Positions 49,259 through 56,885 of a DNA stretch of 64,000 nucleotides are shown here, one piece after another (position 1 is the first letter of the stretch; each line of letters starts with the position of its first letter). The position numbers were made by a program, and so were the translations under genes. The stretch covers positions 2,188,462-2,252,461 of the forward strand of contig NZ_CP017448.1 in the NCBI RefSeq assembly GCF_001753165.1, written 5' to 3'. The notes under the pieces are model-generated. The model saw only the letters and a program-made list of their open reading frames with translations. It made no database searches and was not told the origin of the DNA. The DNA is from Acidihalobacter aeolianus (GTDB lineage: Bacteria; Pseudomonadota; Gammaproteobacteria; DSM-5130; Acidihalobacteraceae).

Positions 49259-50647
49259 TCAGGAAGTGCCTTCCCCAGCGCTGTCGACCATGCGGGCCGC
49301 GCGCGAGGAACGGGGGCGATTCAAATGTCTCAGGGTATCCAGCAGCACGCGGTGCTGGGCGATGGCGAAGGACTCCAGATAGCCCACCGGGTCCTGCGGA
49401 TCGAAGCGGCTGCCGTCATAAAAGGCGTCCGCGCCCATGAGCAGCGACTCGGGTGTCGCTTGCGCGAGCTGCCATTCGCCGGCGTGCAGGCCTTCGGGCT
49501 TGTAGTCGATGAGCGGACAGGCCCAGCCGAGCGCCTCGGCCGCCTCGCGGTAGTACTCCGGACGGTAGGCCGCCGCCGCGATGGCTTCCAGATCGTGCGC
49601 CGCCTCGACCTGGCCCCAGCGGTAGAGCTGCAGCTCGAACCAGAGCGCGTGCGAGCGCCAGGGAAACATCGCCGCATAGCGATGGAACACATTGAAGTCC
49701 GGCTGCGCCACCGGCGCTGCGCCCGGGTCGAACACCAGTTCGCCGTGCAGCGGCAGATCCAGCAGGGGTTGTTTGATGCCGACGTACTCCGGTCTTGCGA
49801 GCAGCGCCGCCGCTTCGCCGCGATGAGCCGGATCGTCCAGCCACTCGCCGGCGCGCATGATCGCGCGCACCAGCGCCCGCAAGGTGTGCGGGTGCCGGTC
49901 GGCCCATTCCTGGGTGGCGCCCAGCACCTTCTCCGGCTTGTGCCGCCAGAGCTGGTCGCTGGTGATCGCGATATGCCCGTGCCCGCCCTGTACGGCAAGG
50001 CTGTTCCAGGGCTCGCCGACGCAGAAGCCGTCGATTTCGCCGGCGCGCAGGCGTGCGACCATTTGCGGCGGCGGAATGACCACGATGCGGATGTCGCGGT
50101 CGGGATCGATGCCAGCCGCGGCCAGCCAGTAGCGCAGCTCGTAGTTGTGGCTGGAGACCGGGTACACCACCGCGAAGGTCAACGGCGGCGCTCCGACGTC
50201 CCGATCCGCACCGATGACCTGGCGCAGCGCATCCGCCGTACGGGGACGCTGCGCCAGCTCGTCGCCGGAAACCTCTTGCATGCGCGCGAACAGACGCCGG
50301 GACAGCGTGATGGCGTTGCCGCCCAGCCCCAGGCTCAGCGCGGCGACCAACGGACGCCGCACGGCGGTGATGCCGAGCTGGCTGGCCACCGGCATGCCGG
50401 CCAGCATCTGCGCACCGTCCAGCGCGCCCATCATGACCTTGTCGCGGATATTCGCCCACGAAGGCTCGCGCGAAAGCGTGACGTCGAGGCGTTCGTCGGC
50501 GAACAGACCGAGCTCGCTGGCCACGACCAGCGGCGCACAGTCGGTCAGCGGCACGAAGCCCAGCGTCAGTTCGCGTTGTTCCAATTCGCTGCCGGGCCGT
50601 TTCCCGAGTTTGAGCCGGGAACGCCCGCCCGCAGTGTTTTCAGCCAT
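49259..50647 (-). CDS. nasS: NasS: cytosolic nitrate/nitrite-sensing partner of NasT
   Basis: 462 aa, NrtA/CmpA family. LTLGFVPLTDCAPLVVASELGLF and AGEIDGFCVGEPWNSLA are typical. Start 50647 has GGAGTG 8 nt upstream and gives no signal peptide or lipobox, which favours cytosolic NasS over periplasmic NrtA. No nitrate ABC permease or ATPase is in the window, and nasT is close by. NasS sequesters NasT without nitrate. Its own gene is the first after leader 1, so the sensor would be made as part of the operon it controls. Confidence 0.88.
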   Translation of the reverse strand: MAENTAGGRSRLKLGKRPGSELEQRELTLGFVPLTDCAPLVVASELGLFADERLDVTLSREPSWANIRDKVMMGALDGAQMLAGMPVASQLGITAVRRPLVAALSLGLGGNAITLSRRLFARMQEVSGDELAQRPRTADALRQVIGADRDVGAPPLTFAVVYPVSSHNYELRYWLAAAGIDPDRDIRIVVIPPPQMVARLRAGEIDGFCVGEPWNSLAVQGGHGHIAITSDQLWRHKPEKVLGATQEWADRHPHTLRALVRAIMRAGEWLDDPAHRGEAAALLARPEYVGIKQPLLDLPLHGELVFDPGAAPVAQPDFNVFHRYAAMFPWRSHALWFELQLYRWGQVEAAHDLEAIAAAAYRPEYYREAAEALGWACPLIDYKPEGLHAGEWQLAQATPESLLMGADAFYDGSRFDPQDPVGYLESFAIAQHRVLLDTLRHLNRPRSSRAARMVDSAGEGTS

Positions 50648-50668
50648 GCCTAACACTCCATTCGGACC

Positions 50669-50766
50669 AAAAAAAGGCGTCGCAGCGTTTCGTGCACTGG
50701 ACACGAACGCGACGACGCCTTTGTCGATAGTTTCTGCGCTGAACCTTCGGGGGCCCGCCGTTGGGC
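50669..50766 (-). promoter_or_regulatory. NasT-type antitermination leader before nasS (two hexaloops plus terminator)
   Basis: On the minus strand, in order: hairpin P1 at 50766-50753 (GCCC-AACGGC-GGGC), hairpin P2 at 50746-50729 (AGGTTC-AGCGCA-GAAACT with one internal mismatch), then an intrinsic terminator at 50722-50669: a long GC-rich stem with a 7-nt loop followed by seven U. Both hexaloops have A at position 1 and G at position 4, the mark of ANTAR-protein RNA targets. The U-run ends 21 nt before the nasS start, so termination would block the whole nasS-nirBD-nasA-cysG series. Confidence 0.85.
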
Positions 50767-50802
50767 GCCTGAAGGCGTATGCTCAAATCTTGAATCTAAT
50801 GA

Positions 50803-50818
50803 AGCACATCGCATGCCA
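50803..50818 (-). promoter_or_regulatory. Sigma-54-like promoter of the nasS-nirBD-nasA operon
   Basis: On the minus strand TGGCATGCGATGTGCT matches TGGCACG-N4-TTGCW at GG, GC and most other positions, with the required GG-to-GC spacing. Transcription would start near 50792, about 26 nt ahead of hairpin P1. Confidence 0.65.
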
Positions 50819-50881
50819 GTCTTGGGTACGGCACAACCCGTGTTTGCACGACTCGGAAGGCCCGTCCTCGCCCGACATCAC

Positions 50882-50896
50882 GCACCGCAGTGGTGC
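50882..50896. promoter_or_regulatory. NtrC-type enhancer site upstream of nasS
   Basis: GCACC-GCAGT-GGTGC is a perfect dyad of the NtrC consensus (GCAC-N7-GTGC). Its centre lies about 97 nt upstream of the predicted sigma-54 start, the usual enhancer distance. It falls in the gap after the 51-aa gene. Confidence 0.6.
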
Positions 50897-50933
50897 GCCC
50901 ATTGCGAGCGCGCACCGCGACGACGCGTGTGCT

Positions 50934-51089
50934 TCAGTGTTTGCCCGGAAAGCCTCCCAGGCCGTGAAACGCCATGTACAGCGAATAGGCGCTCACTGCG
51001 ATGGCGATGAACATCTCAAAGAACATGAAGGCCACGCCGTACTTGTACCAGGGCTCGTGCGATTTCACTTGCGTATCGTTGCCATGCAT
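50934..51089 (-). CDS. Small single-span membrane protein, 51 aa, in the nas cluster
   Basis: Ribosome site GGGAG about 8 nt before the ATG at 51089. Polar N-terminus (MHGNDTQVKSHEPWYKYG), one hydrophobic segment about residues 19-43 and a short tail ending GGFPGKH. It lies 85 nt after narK on the same strand and before the nasS leader, so it is likely co-transcribed with narK. No family recognised; a partner of the NarK-type transporter is a guess from position. Confidence 0.68.
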   Translation of the reverse strand: MHGNDTQVKSHEPWYKYGVAFMFFEMFIAIAVSAYSLYMAFHGLGGFPGKH

Positions 51090-51174
51090 GTCGGATTCTC
51101 CCTAAAGCGGCATCAGTTACGCCGCCTGCAATGTGTGTTGCCCGCCGTCCGTCTGGGCGACGGGCATGCTCCAA

Positions 51175-52500
51175 TCAGGCCTTCTCGACCACCGTTTCAC
51201 CGCGTGGCTTGAGCCAGTTCTCACCGATGCCGTGGTCCTCCGGGTGGTGCTCGTAGCGAGCCGCCCAGAAATAGAACAGCGTGAAGGGGATGAACATGAA
51301 CAGGGCGATGTAGAGGTAGCCCATGTGGATGTTGCCCACGTGCGCAAACACCAGCGGGTAGACGATGCCGCCCGCGGTCGACACACCGCCGATGAAGCCC
51401 GCCGCGACGCCCGGGCGATCGGGGAACAGCAAGGGCACGAGCGCGAAGGTGCCGCCGGTGCCAAAGCTCACGAAGATGCCGAAGGCGACCAGCACCATCA
51501 CCGACAGCGGCAGCGAATTCATCAGGCCTGCGACCGTGAATGCCACCATCGACAGCGTGATCAGCAGCAGCGAGATGGCCAGCCAGTGCAGCCGCGGCGC
51601 ATAAGGCAGGGTGCGTGCAATCATCGGCAGCGGCGTCCAGCCGCGACGCTGGAACAGGTCGGACATGAAGCCCGAGAACGGCCGGAACAGCGAGGCGGTG
51701 AACGACTGCACGGCGGCGAAGGTGCCCGCCGCAATCTGCACGCCGGCGATGCTGGTGAAGCCGAGGGCGAGGATCGCCTCGTGGAAACCGCGCGTGAAGT
51801 AGCCGGGCAGCCAGGCGTTCATCGCGATTTCCAGGCCGAAGGACATGGCGTAGGCCAGCATCAGGGCGATGGCGATATAGCGCGTCCAGACAAAAACCGT
51901 GCCCCTAAAATCGGCGGACTGACGCGCGGTGGCGCGCACCTTTTCGTGCTTGGCGGCTTCGCCGCGAAGCAGATACCAGGCCGCGATGCCGAGCGCGATC
52001 ACGCCCAGCCAGAGGAAGGCCGCCTGGTAGTCGAGACCGAAAATGCGCGGCAACAGCAACGCCCCGACGCCGGCACCGACGTTGCCCGTTCCCGCATACA
52101 GCCCCTCGGCAGTACCGATCTCGTCCGGCTCGAACCACTGTGCCACGTGCTGGATACCGACCACGAAGGACACGCCCGCGATGGCCACGATCACCCGCTC
52201 GATGAACAGGATGTCGTAGTCGGTGGTATAGGCCGAGGCGATGGAAACCAGGCCGCAGACCGCCAGAATCGTCGCGAAGGTACGCGGCGCGCCAAAGCGA
52301 TCTGCCGCCCAGCCGGCGACGATGCGGCCTATCGGGGCCATCCAGATGGCCGAACTGGCCAGCAGGCCGAGCGCCGCCAGGCTGAGGTTGTAGTGGTTGG
52401 CGATACTCGGGCTGAAGGCAGCCGTCGAGAACCACATCAGAAAGCACCAGAAAAAGCCGACGGTCGCGATGACCAGTTGTTCAACCTTGTGCGTTTTCAT
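51175..52500 (-). CDS. narK: NarK/NasA-type MFS nitrate/nitrite transporter
   Basis: 441 aa with about 12 membrane segments. Nitrate/nitrite porter features: GWAADRFGAPRTFA after segment 2, and the glycine-rich nitrate signature GTGGTFALVPLLFPDRPGV with AAGFIGGVSTAGGIVYPL. Start 52500 has GGAGGA just upstream; a longer in-frame start adds 13 residues before it. As the only nitrate importer seen in the cluster it should supply NasA. It is preceded by leader 2 and a sigma-54-type promoter. Confidence 0.92.
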   Translation of the reverse strand: MKTHKVEQLVIATVGFFWCFLMWFSTAAFSPSIANHYNLSLAALGLLASSAIWMAPIGRIVAGWAADRFGAPRTFATILAVCGLVSIASAYTTDYDILFIERVIVAIAGVSFVVGIQHVAQWFEPDEIGTAEGLYAGTGNVGAGVGALLLPRIFGLDYQAAFLWLGVIALGIAAWYLLRGEAAKHEKVRATARQSADFRGTVFVWTRYIAIALMLAYAMSFGLEIAMNAWLPGYFTRGFHEAILALGFTSIAGVQIAAGTFAAVQSFTASLFRPFSGFMSDLFQRRGWTPLPMIARTLPYAPRLHWLAISLLLITLSMVAFTVAGLMNSLPLSVMVLVAFGIFVSFGTGGTFALVPLLFPDRPGVAAGFIGGVSTAGGIVYPLVFAHVGNIHMGYLYIALFMFIPFTLFYFWAARYEHHPEDHGIGENWLKPRGETVVEKA

Positions 52501-52623
52501 GCATCCTCCGAAAACATCCAATCCCAGCGGCGCTGACACGCGCTGAAGACCCGGCCCGCCCTACCGCAGCTCGATGTTCCGGGGACCCGTTTCCCCACAC
52601 CGGTTAGCGGTCGATGGCGGCGC

Positions 52624-52730
52624 AAAAAAAAACGGCGCCGCCCGGACGAAATAAAGCTTCGTCCGGGTGACGCCGTTGTCCTGTTTGAGGGTCAGCTTTG
52701 ACTCTCGATTGTGCCGGGCCATCGTTGGCC
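52624..52730 (-). promoter_or_regulatory. NasT-type antitermination leader before narK (two hexaloops plus terminator)
   Basis: On the minus strand: P1 at 52730-52717 (GGCC-AACGAT-GGCC), P2 at 52706-52687 (GAGAGTC-AAAGCT-GACCCTC, one A-C mismatch in the stem), then a terminator at 52677-52624: 10 bp (CCCGGACGAA side) plus 7 bp separated by a small internal loop, a 7-nt loop, and nine U. Both hexaloops again have A1 and G4. The terminator ends 124 nt before the narK start. Confidence 0.88.
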
Positions 52731-52753
52731 AAGCCATGCTTGAGCCGAGTTAA

Positions 52754-52769
52754 AGCAAAAGATGTACCA
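52754..52769 (-). promoter_or_regulatory. Sigma-54-like promoter of narK
   Basis: On the minus strand TGGTACATCTTTTGCT fits TGGCACG-N4-TTGCW, including TTGCT at -12 and GG at -24. The start would be near 52743, 13 nt before hairpin P1. A weak NtrC-like sequence (GTGC-TACTTTG-GTGC, 52847-52861) lies about 110 nt upstream but is not a true dyad. Confidence 0.72.
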
Positions 52770-52894
52770 AGGCCATGAAAAAACAAAAACTATATGAAAA
52801 ACAATCTGGTAAATATATTCCCCACGAAAACCATCCCGGGCAGACCGTGCTACTTTGGTGCAGGCGTGCGCATCACGCCCACTGGCAGTGCATG

Positions 52895-53485
52895 TCAACC
52901 GAGCAATTCTGCCGCGGCCAGCAACATCCTCGCGACGTCGCCCAGCTTTTGGTTGCGGTCCATGGCGAGCTTGCGTAGGGCCGAATAGGCATCCTCTTCC
53001 GAGAGCCCCTTCTGGCGCATCAACACGCCCTTCGCCTTGTCGATGTCGCGCCGGTCGGCCAGCTTGTTGCGGGTCAGATCCAGTTCGTTGCGCAGGGCCT
53101 GATATTCGCGAAAACGTGCGATGGCCACGTCCATGATCGGCCGGATGCGACTGGGATTGAGCCCATCCACCACATAGGCGCTGACGCCGGCGCGCACCGC
53201 CTCCTCGATGGTCGCACCGTCGCTCTGCGCAGCGAACATGATGACCGGCCGGGGCTGTTCGCGGTTGATCAGGCGCATGGATTCGAGGGTGTCGCGGTCG
53301 GGGATATCCATGTCGACGAACACGACGTCGGGCTGCAGCTCCTGCACGCGCTTGAACACGTCATCCCCGTCGGACAGGCGCGCGACGACCTCGCAGCCCT
53401 GATCCTTGAGCGCCTGCTCGAGGATCGCGGCACGTCCGGCTGACTTGTCGAACAGCATTACACGCAAACGGCCGCGTTGATTCAT
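52895..53485 (-). CDS. nasT: NasT-type ANTAR antitermination regulator
   Basis: 196 aa. Receiver-like N-terminus (RLRVMLFDKSAGRAAILEQAL, VVFVDMDIPDRDTLESMRLI) and C-terminal ANTAR three-helix RNA-binding domain about 132-192 (RRDIDKAKGVLMRQKGLSEEDAY, ALRKLAMDRNQKLGDVA). It binds dual hexaloop RNA to prevent termination; NasS inhibits it without nitrate. Two such leaders occur in this window. GGAGGGG ribosome site 8 nt before the start. Transcribed ahead of the narK promoter on the same strand and apparently from its own promoter. Confidence 0.93.
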   Translation of the reverse strand: MNQRGRLRVMLFDKSAGRAAILEQALKDQGCEVVARLSDGDDVFKRVQELQPDVVFVDMDIPDRDTLESMRLINREQPRPVIMFAAQSDGATIEEAVRAGVSAYVVDGLNPSRIRPIMDVAIARFREYQALRNELDLTRNKLADRRDIDKAKGVLMRQKGLSEEDAYSALRKLAMDRNQKLGDVARMLLAAAELLG

Positions 53486-53744
53486 GCCCGAGCCCCTCCA
53501 AGGGAAATCCAGTTCGCATTCGCGACACGCCGGTGTGACGTGAGGTCCATCGGCGCATCGTCACGCCGGCATTTACCCAAACACCAAGCAAGGTTCAAGC
53601 CACGCCGCCTGGCAAAGGCTAGAGAGGCATTGAAAAGACCTCGATGTTGGATTTCTCTGCATCCATCGACAAGTACTCGCGCGCGCCATGAGGAATGCCT
53701 ATGATTTGCGCGCCCTTCACCCCCTGCGTCAGGAGCGCACCCCC

Positions 53745-54314
53745 ATGCCCAGCGAAGGCTTTCACGTCCACGGCGCCCACGAACACGAAGTCGAGCACCG
53801 CGCCCATCACGAGGGTCCCGGACTCGCGCAGTACGTCGCGATTTTCACCGCGATACTCGCCACCCTCGGCGCAATCGTCAGCTACCACGTCAGCGCCACC
53901 CAGAACGAGGCGATGATGCTCAAGAACGAGGCCGTGCTGCAGTCGACCAAGGCCTCGGACCAGTGGAACTACTACGAGGCCAAGAGCACGAAGGGCCACC
54001 TCATGGAATTGGCTGCCGACATCGTCGGCGGCGACAAGCAGGCCTTCTACCGCGAACAGATCAGCAAATACAACAAACAAAAGGAGGCCATCAAGGCCGA
54101 GGCCGAGGCCCTGGATGCCAAATCCCACGCCGCCGACGCAAAAAGCCTGGCACTGATGCGCCCCCTGCATCTGTCGGAGCAGTCGATCAGCCTAATCCAG
54201 ATCGCGATCTCGCTGGCGTCCATCACCGCCCTCACCCGTCGGCGCTGGTTGTTCTACCTTGCCGGTGCCGCAGCACTGGGCGGTGCCGGTCTGGCCGGAC
54301 TATCCCTCTTCTGA
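53745..54314 (+). CDS. DUF4337-family membrane protein
   Basis: 189 aa from ATG 53745 with GGAG 9 nt upstream. His-rich N-terminus (GFHVHGAHEHEVEHRAHHEG), one membrane segment about 28-48, a helical middle with QWNYYEAKSTKGHLMELAAD typical of DUF4337, and two C-terminal hydrophobic segments. Function unknown in the family. Divergent from nasT. Confidence 0.8.
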   Translation: MPSEGFHVHGAHEHEVEHRAHHEGPGLAQYVAIFTAILATLGAIVSYHVSATQNEAMMLKNEAVLQSTKASDQWNYYEAKSTKGHLMELAADIVGGDKQAFYREQISKYNKQKEAIKAEAEALDAKSHAADAKSLALMRPLHLSEQSISLIQIAISLASITALTRRRWLFYLAGAAALGGAGLAGLSLF

Positions 54315-54360
54315 ACATTCATGCCCTGCCGAGTCCGCTGGGCCGCCCATGGATGCAGAC

Positions 54361-54392
54361 AAAAAAAATCCCGCACATCCATGTGCGGGATT
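54361..54392 (-). terminator. Intrinsic terminator downstream of the glutathione peroxidase gene
   Basis: A near-perfect 12-bp stem (54367-54378 with 381-392, core ATCCCGCACAT/ATGTGCGGGAT) followed on the minus strand by a run of eight U (54368-54361). It faces the peroxidase gene, 108 nt after its stop. On the plus strand it lacks a U-run. Confidence 0.85.
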
Positions 54393-54499
54393 GACTAGGA
54401 GGAAAGTATCGAATTTCCGCCGTTACGCGGCCAGTCGCGCAACGGCGGGGTCATTATGACCGCCGCGCATGACACCCTCATTGCACCGCGCGTTCCGAC

Positions 54500-54976
54500 T
54501 CAGCCAAGCAGCTTGAGCACCGCATTTTCGAGGCGGTGTGGCGCGGTCTGCGGCGCGTGTCGGCTGTGTACGTGTCCCTCACGGTCGATCAGGAACTTGG
54601 TGAAATTCCAGCGGATGGGCGGCTTACCGAACCACCCCGGGGCCGCCGTCTTGAGCACCTTGAACAGCGTATGTGCATCGGGTCCGTTCACCTGCGTCTT
54701 GGCGAACATCGGAAAACTCACCGCATAGCGCGTCGCACAGAAGCTCACGATCTCCGCCTCGCTCCCTGGTTCCTGATGAACGAACTGATCGCAGGGAAAA
54801 CCAAGCACTGTCAGCCCGGCGTCGACATGCCGACGATACAGCGCCTCCAGCCCGGCGTACTGCGGGGTGAACAGACATCGGCTCGCCACATTGACGATCA
54901 GCAGCACCCGCCCGCGATAGGCTTCCAGGCTGGTCGCCCGACCCTCGATGGTCGTCAATGGAATCTCATACAGCAT
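54500..54976 (-). CDS. Glutathione peroxidase family protein (BtuE-like)
   Basis: 158 aa from ATG 54976. Peroxidatic Cys34 in VNVASRCLFTPQYAGLEAL, second motif LGFPCDQFVHQEPGS, and the C-terminal WNFTKFLIDREG. Cys form, not selenocysteine. Reduces peroxides with thioredoxin or glutathione. The first family Gly-Phe-Thr-Pro reads Leu-Phe-Thr-Pro here, a mild departure. Confidence 0.9.
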   Translation of the reverse strand: MLYEIPLTTIEGRATSLEAYRGRVLLIVNVASRCLFTPQYAGLEALYRRHVDAGLTVLGFPCDQFVHQEPGSEAEIVSFCATRYAVSFPMFAKTQVNGPDAHTLFKVLKTAAPGWFGKPPIRWNFTKFLIDREGHVHSRHAPQTAPHRLENAVLKLLG

Positions 54977-55103
54977 CGCCGCACCCGGACTTTTCCCGCG
55001 ATCATAAACGAGCATTGCCGCATCAGGTCAGGGCTCGCGCACTCGACAGCGCACGTTCGCGGGGGCAACATCCGCGAAATACCTATAACTAAACGGCAAT
55101 ACC

Positions 55104-55967
55104 ATGTCCAAACCGCCTGCGACCATACCGTCCGACCGATTTCCCATGCGCCTTGTCGCCGCACACCGGGTCACCCTTGCGATACAGGTCTGCGCCTGGG
55201 GTGCCGTACTGCTGCACGAACTCCACTGGCAGGATGGGTTGCTGCTGCTAGGGTTCAATCTCGCCGGCCTGTTCGCCCTGGTCCTGTGCCCGCGTTGTCG
55301 GTTGCTGGGGCCCAACCTCGTGCGCCTTGCCGAAGGCGATGCCGCAAGCGGCGCGGTCGCACTGACCTTCGATGACGGACCTGACCCCACGGTCACCCCG
55401 CAGGTGCTCGACATCCTCGACCGTTACGGTGCGCGTGCGAGCTTCTTCTGCATCGGCGAGCGTGCCGCGCGCCACCCCGAACTGATCCGCGAAATCCTCC
55501 ACCGCGGGCACACCGTGGAAAACCACAGCCAGCGCCATGCCGTCGGCTTCGCCGCTTTTTCCAGCCGCGCACTCCAAGCGGACGTACTCGCCGCACAACA
55601 GGTACTCCAAACCACTGGCGCGACACCCCGCTATTTCCGCGCCCCCATGGGGTTTCGCAGTCCACTGCTAGCGGAGGTACTGCGGCGCGCCGACCTCACT
55701 CATGTGGCCTGGACCCGGCGCGGCTATGATCGCGTACTGCGTGATCCGCTGCGTATCTACGCGGCATTGACGCAGGGACTTGCCCCCGGCGACATCCTGC
55801 TGCTGCATGATTATGCTGGTCTCGACAGCCGCCCGGCGACAGTGCTTGAGGTACTCCCCAGACTGCTCGATTACCTGTCACAGCAGGAACTGCACGCGGT
55901 TGCACTGCCTCCACCGCACATACAGCATGCCGCCGAGGCATCCGGCACAGCCGCGTTGCGCAGCTAA
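55104..55967 (+). CDS. Polysaccharide deacetylase (NodB domain)
   Basis: 287 aa. Two N-terminal hydrophobic segments (about 17-36 and 43-60), then the NodB domain with ALTFDDGPDP (catalytic Asp pair), the His-x3-His metal motif in VENHSQRHA, and YFRAPMGFRSP. Likely membrane-anchored with the catalytic domain facing the periplasm. Next comes an ABC exporter, so a role in cell-surface glycan processing is plausible. Confidence 0.88.
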   Translation: MSKPPATIPSDRFPMRLVAAHRVTLAIQVCAWGAVLLHELHWQDGLLLLGFNLAGLFALVLCPRCRLLGPNLVRLAEGDAASGAVALTFDDGPDPTVTPQVLDILDRYGARASFFCIGERAARHPELIREILHRGHTVENHSQRHAVGFAAFSSRALQADVLAAQQVLQTTGATPRYFRAPMGFRSPLLAEVLRRADLTHVAWTRRGYDRVLRDPLRIYAALTQGLAPGDILLLHDYAGLDSRPATVLEVLPRLLDYLSQQELHAVALPPPHIQHAAEASGTAALRS

Positions 55968-56059
55968 TTCCCTGCCCGCAAGCAACATGCTGTTTCCGCG
56001 CACCCAGGCATGCCATATGCTAGCCATCTCCGAGCACGTAGCGCCTGCGAGAAACCGCC

Positions 56060-56842
56060 TTGAGTCCCAACGATATGCCTCCCGGCACCCTGACGCCTAC
56101 CGCCCTGACCGTGCGCGGCCTGCGCAAGACGTATGGCGAATTGGTTGCCGTCGACGGCGTCGATCTGGAGGTCCGGCACAACGAGATCGTTGGCCTGCTC
56201 GGACCCAACGGCGCCGGCAAGACCACCCTGATCAACATGATTCTCGGCATCCTCGAACCGAGTGCCGGCCACATCCTGATCGAAGGCGCCGATCTGGTCG
56301 CCGAGCGCCGGCAGGCACTTGAACAAACCAATTTCGCCGCGATCTACGCACCGCTACCCGGCAACATGACGGTCTACCAGAATCTGAGGGTCTTCGGGCT
56401 GCTCTACGGGGTCGAACATCTGCGTGCAAAACTCGAATCCCTGATCGAGGAATTCGACCTGCAGCGCTACCGCAACCAGAAATGCGGCGTTCTCTCCTCC
56501 GGCGAGCAGACCCGGGTCGCACTGGCCAAGGCCATGCTCAACGAACCCAAGCTGCTGCTGCTGGACGAACCCACGGCCTCGCTGGACCCTGCCAGTGCGC
56601 ATGATATTCGCGCCCGGCTGCGCGCGTTTGCCGACCAACGCCACTGTGGCGTGCTGTGGACCTCGCACAACATGTACGAGGTGGCCGAGGTGTGCGACCG
56701 CGTGCTCTTCATCTCCCGCGGTCGCGTGCTGCTCGAGGGCAACCCACGCGACCTTCCCCGCACGCATGGCCGCGAAACCCTCGAGGATCTGTTCATTCAC
56801 ATCGCGCGCGAACCCCTGAGCTACGAGCGCGAAACCGCATGA
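56060..56842 (+). CDS. ABC-2 exporter ATPase (NodI/CcmA-like)
   Basis: 260 aa from a TTG at 56060 or about 255 aa from ATG 56075; neither ribosome site is decisive. Walker A GPNGAGKTTLINMI, signature LSSGEQTRVALAKAM (Ser-Ser-Gly in place of Ser-Gly-Gly), Walker B LLLLDEPTASLDPAS, H-loop TSHNMYE. Its stop overlaps an ATGA, the normal coupled start for a permease gene, but that frame is not open into the permease (see next gene). Confidence 0.9.
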   Translation: MSPNDMPPGTLTPTALTVRGLRKTYGELVAVDGVDLEVRHNEIVGLLGPNGAGKTTLINMILGILEPSAGHILIEGADLVAERRQALEQTNFAAIYAPLPGNMTVYQNLRVFGLLYGVEHLRAKLESLIEEFDLQRYRNQKCGVLSSGEQTRVALAKAMLNEPKLLLLDEPTASLDPASAHDIRARLRAFADQRHCGVLWTSHNMYEVAEVCDRVLFISRGRVLLEGNPRDLPRTHGRETLEDLFIHIAREPLSYERETA

Positions 56843-56885
56843 GCCTGCAACGTGCGCCGCCGTCGCCCTGCGTCAGTTCTACATC

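Noticed and set aside
49259-50647. Periplasmic NrtA of a nitrate ABC importer
   Set aside because: No signal peptide from the start with the good ribosome site, no permease or ATPase genes, and nasT nearby; NasS fits better.
52847-52861. NtrC site upstream of narK (GTGC-TACTTTG-GTGC)
   Set aside because: The left half is not the inverse of the right half, so it is not a true dyad; kept only as a weak note.
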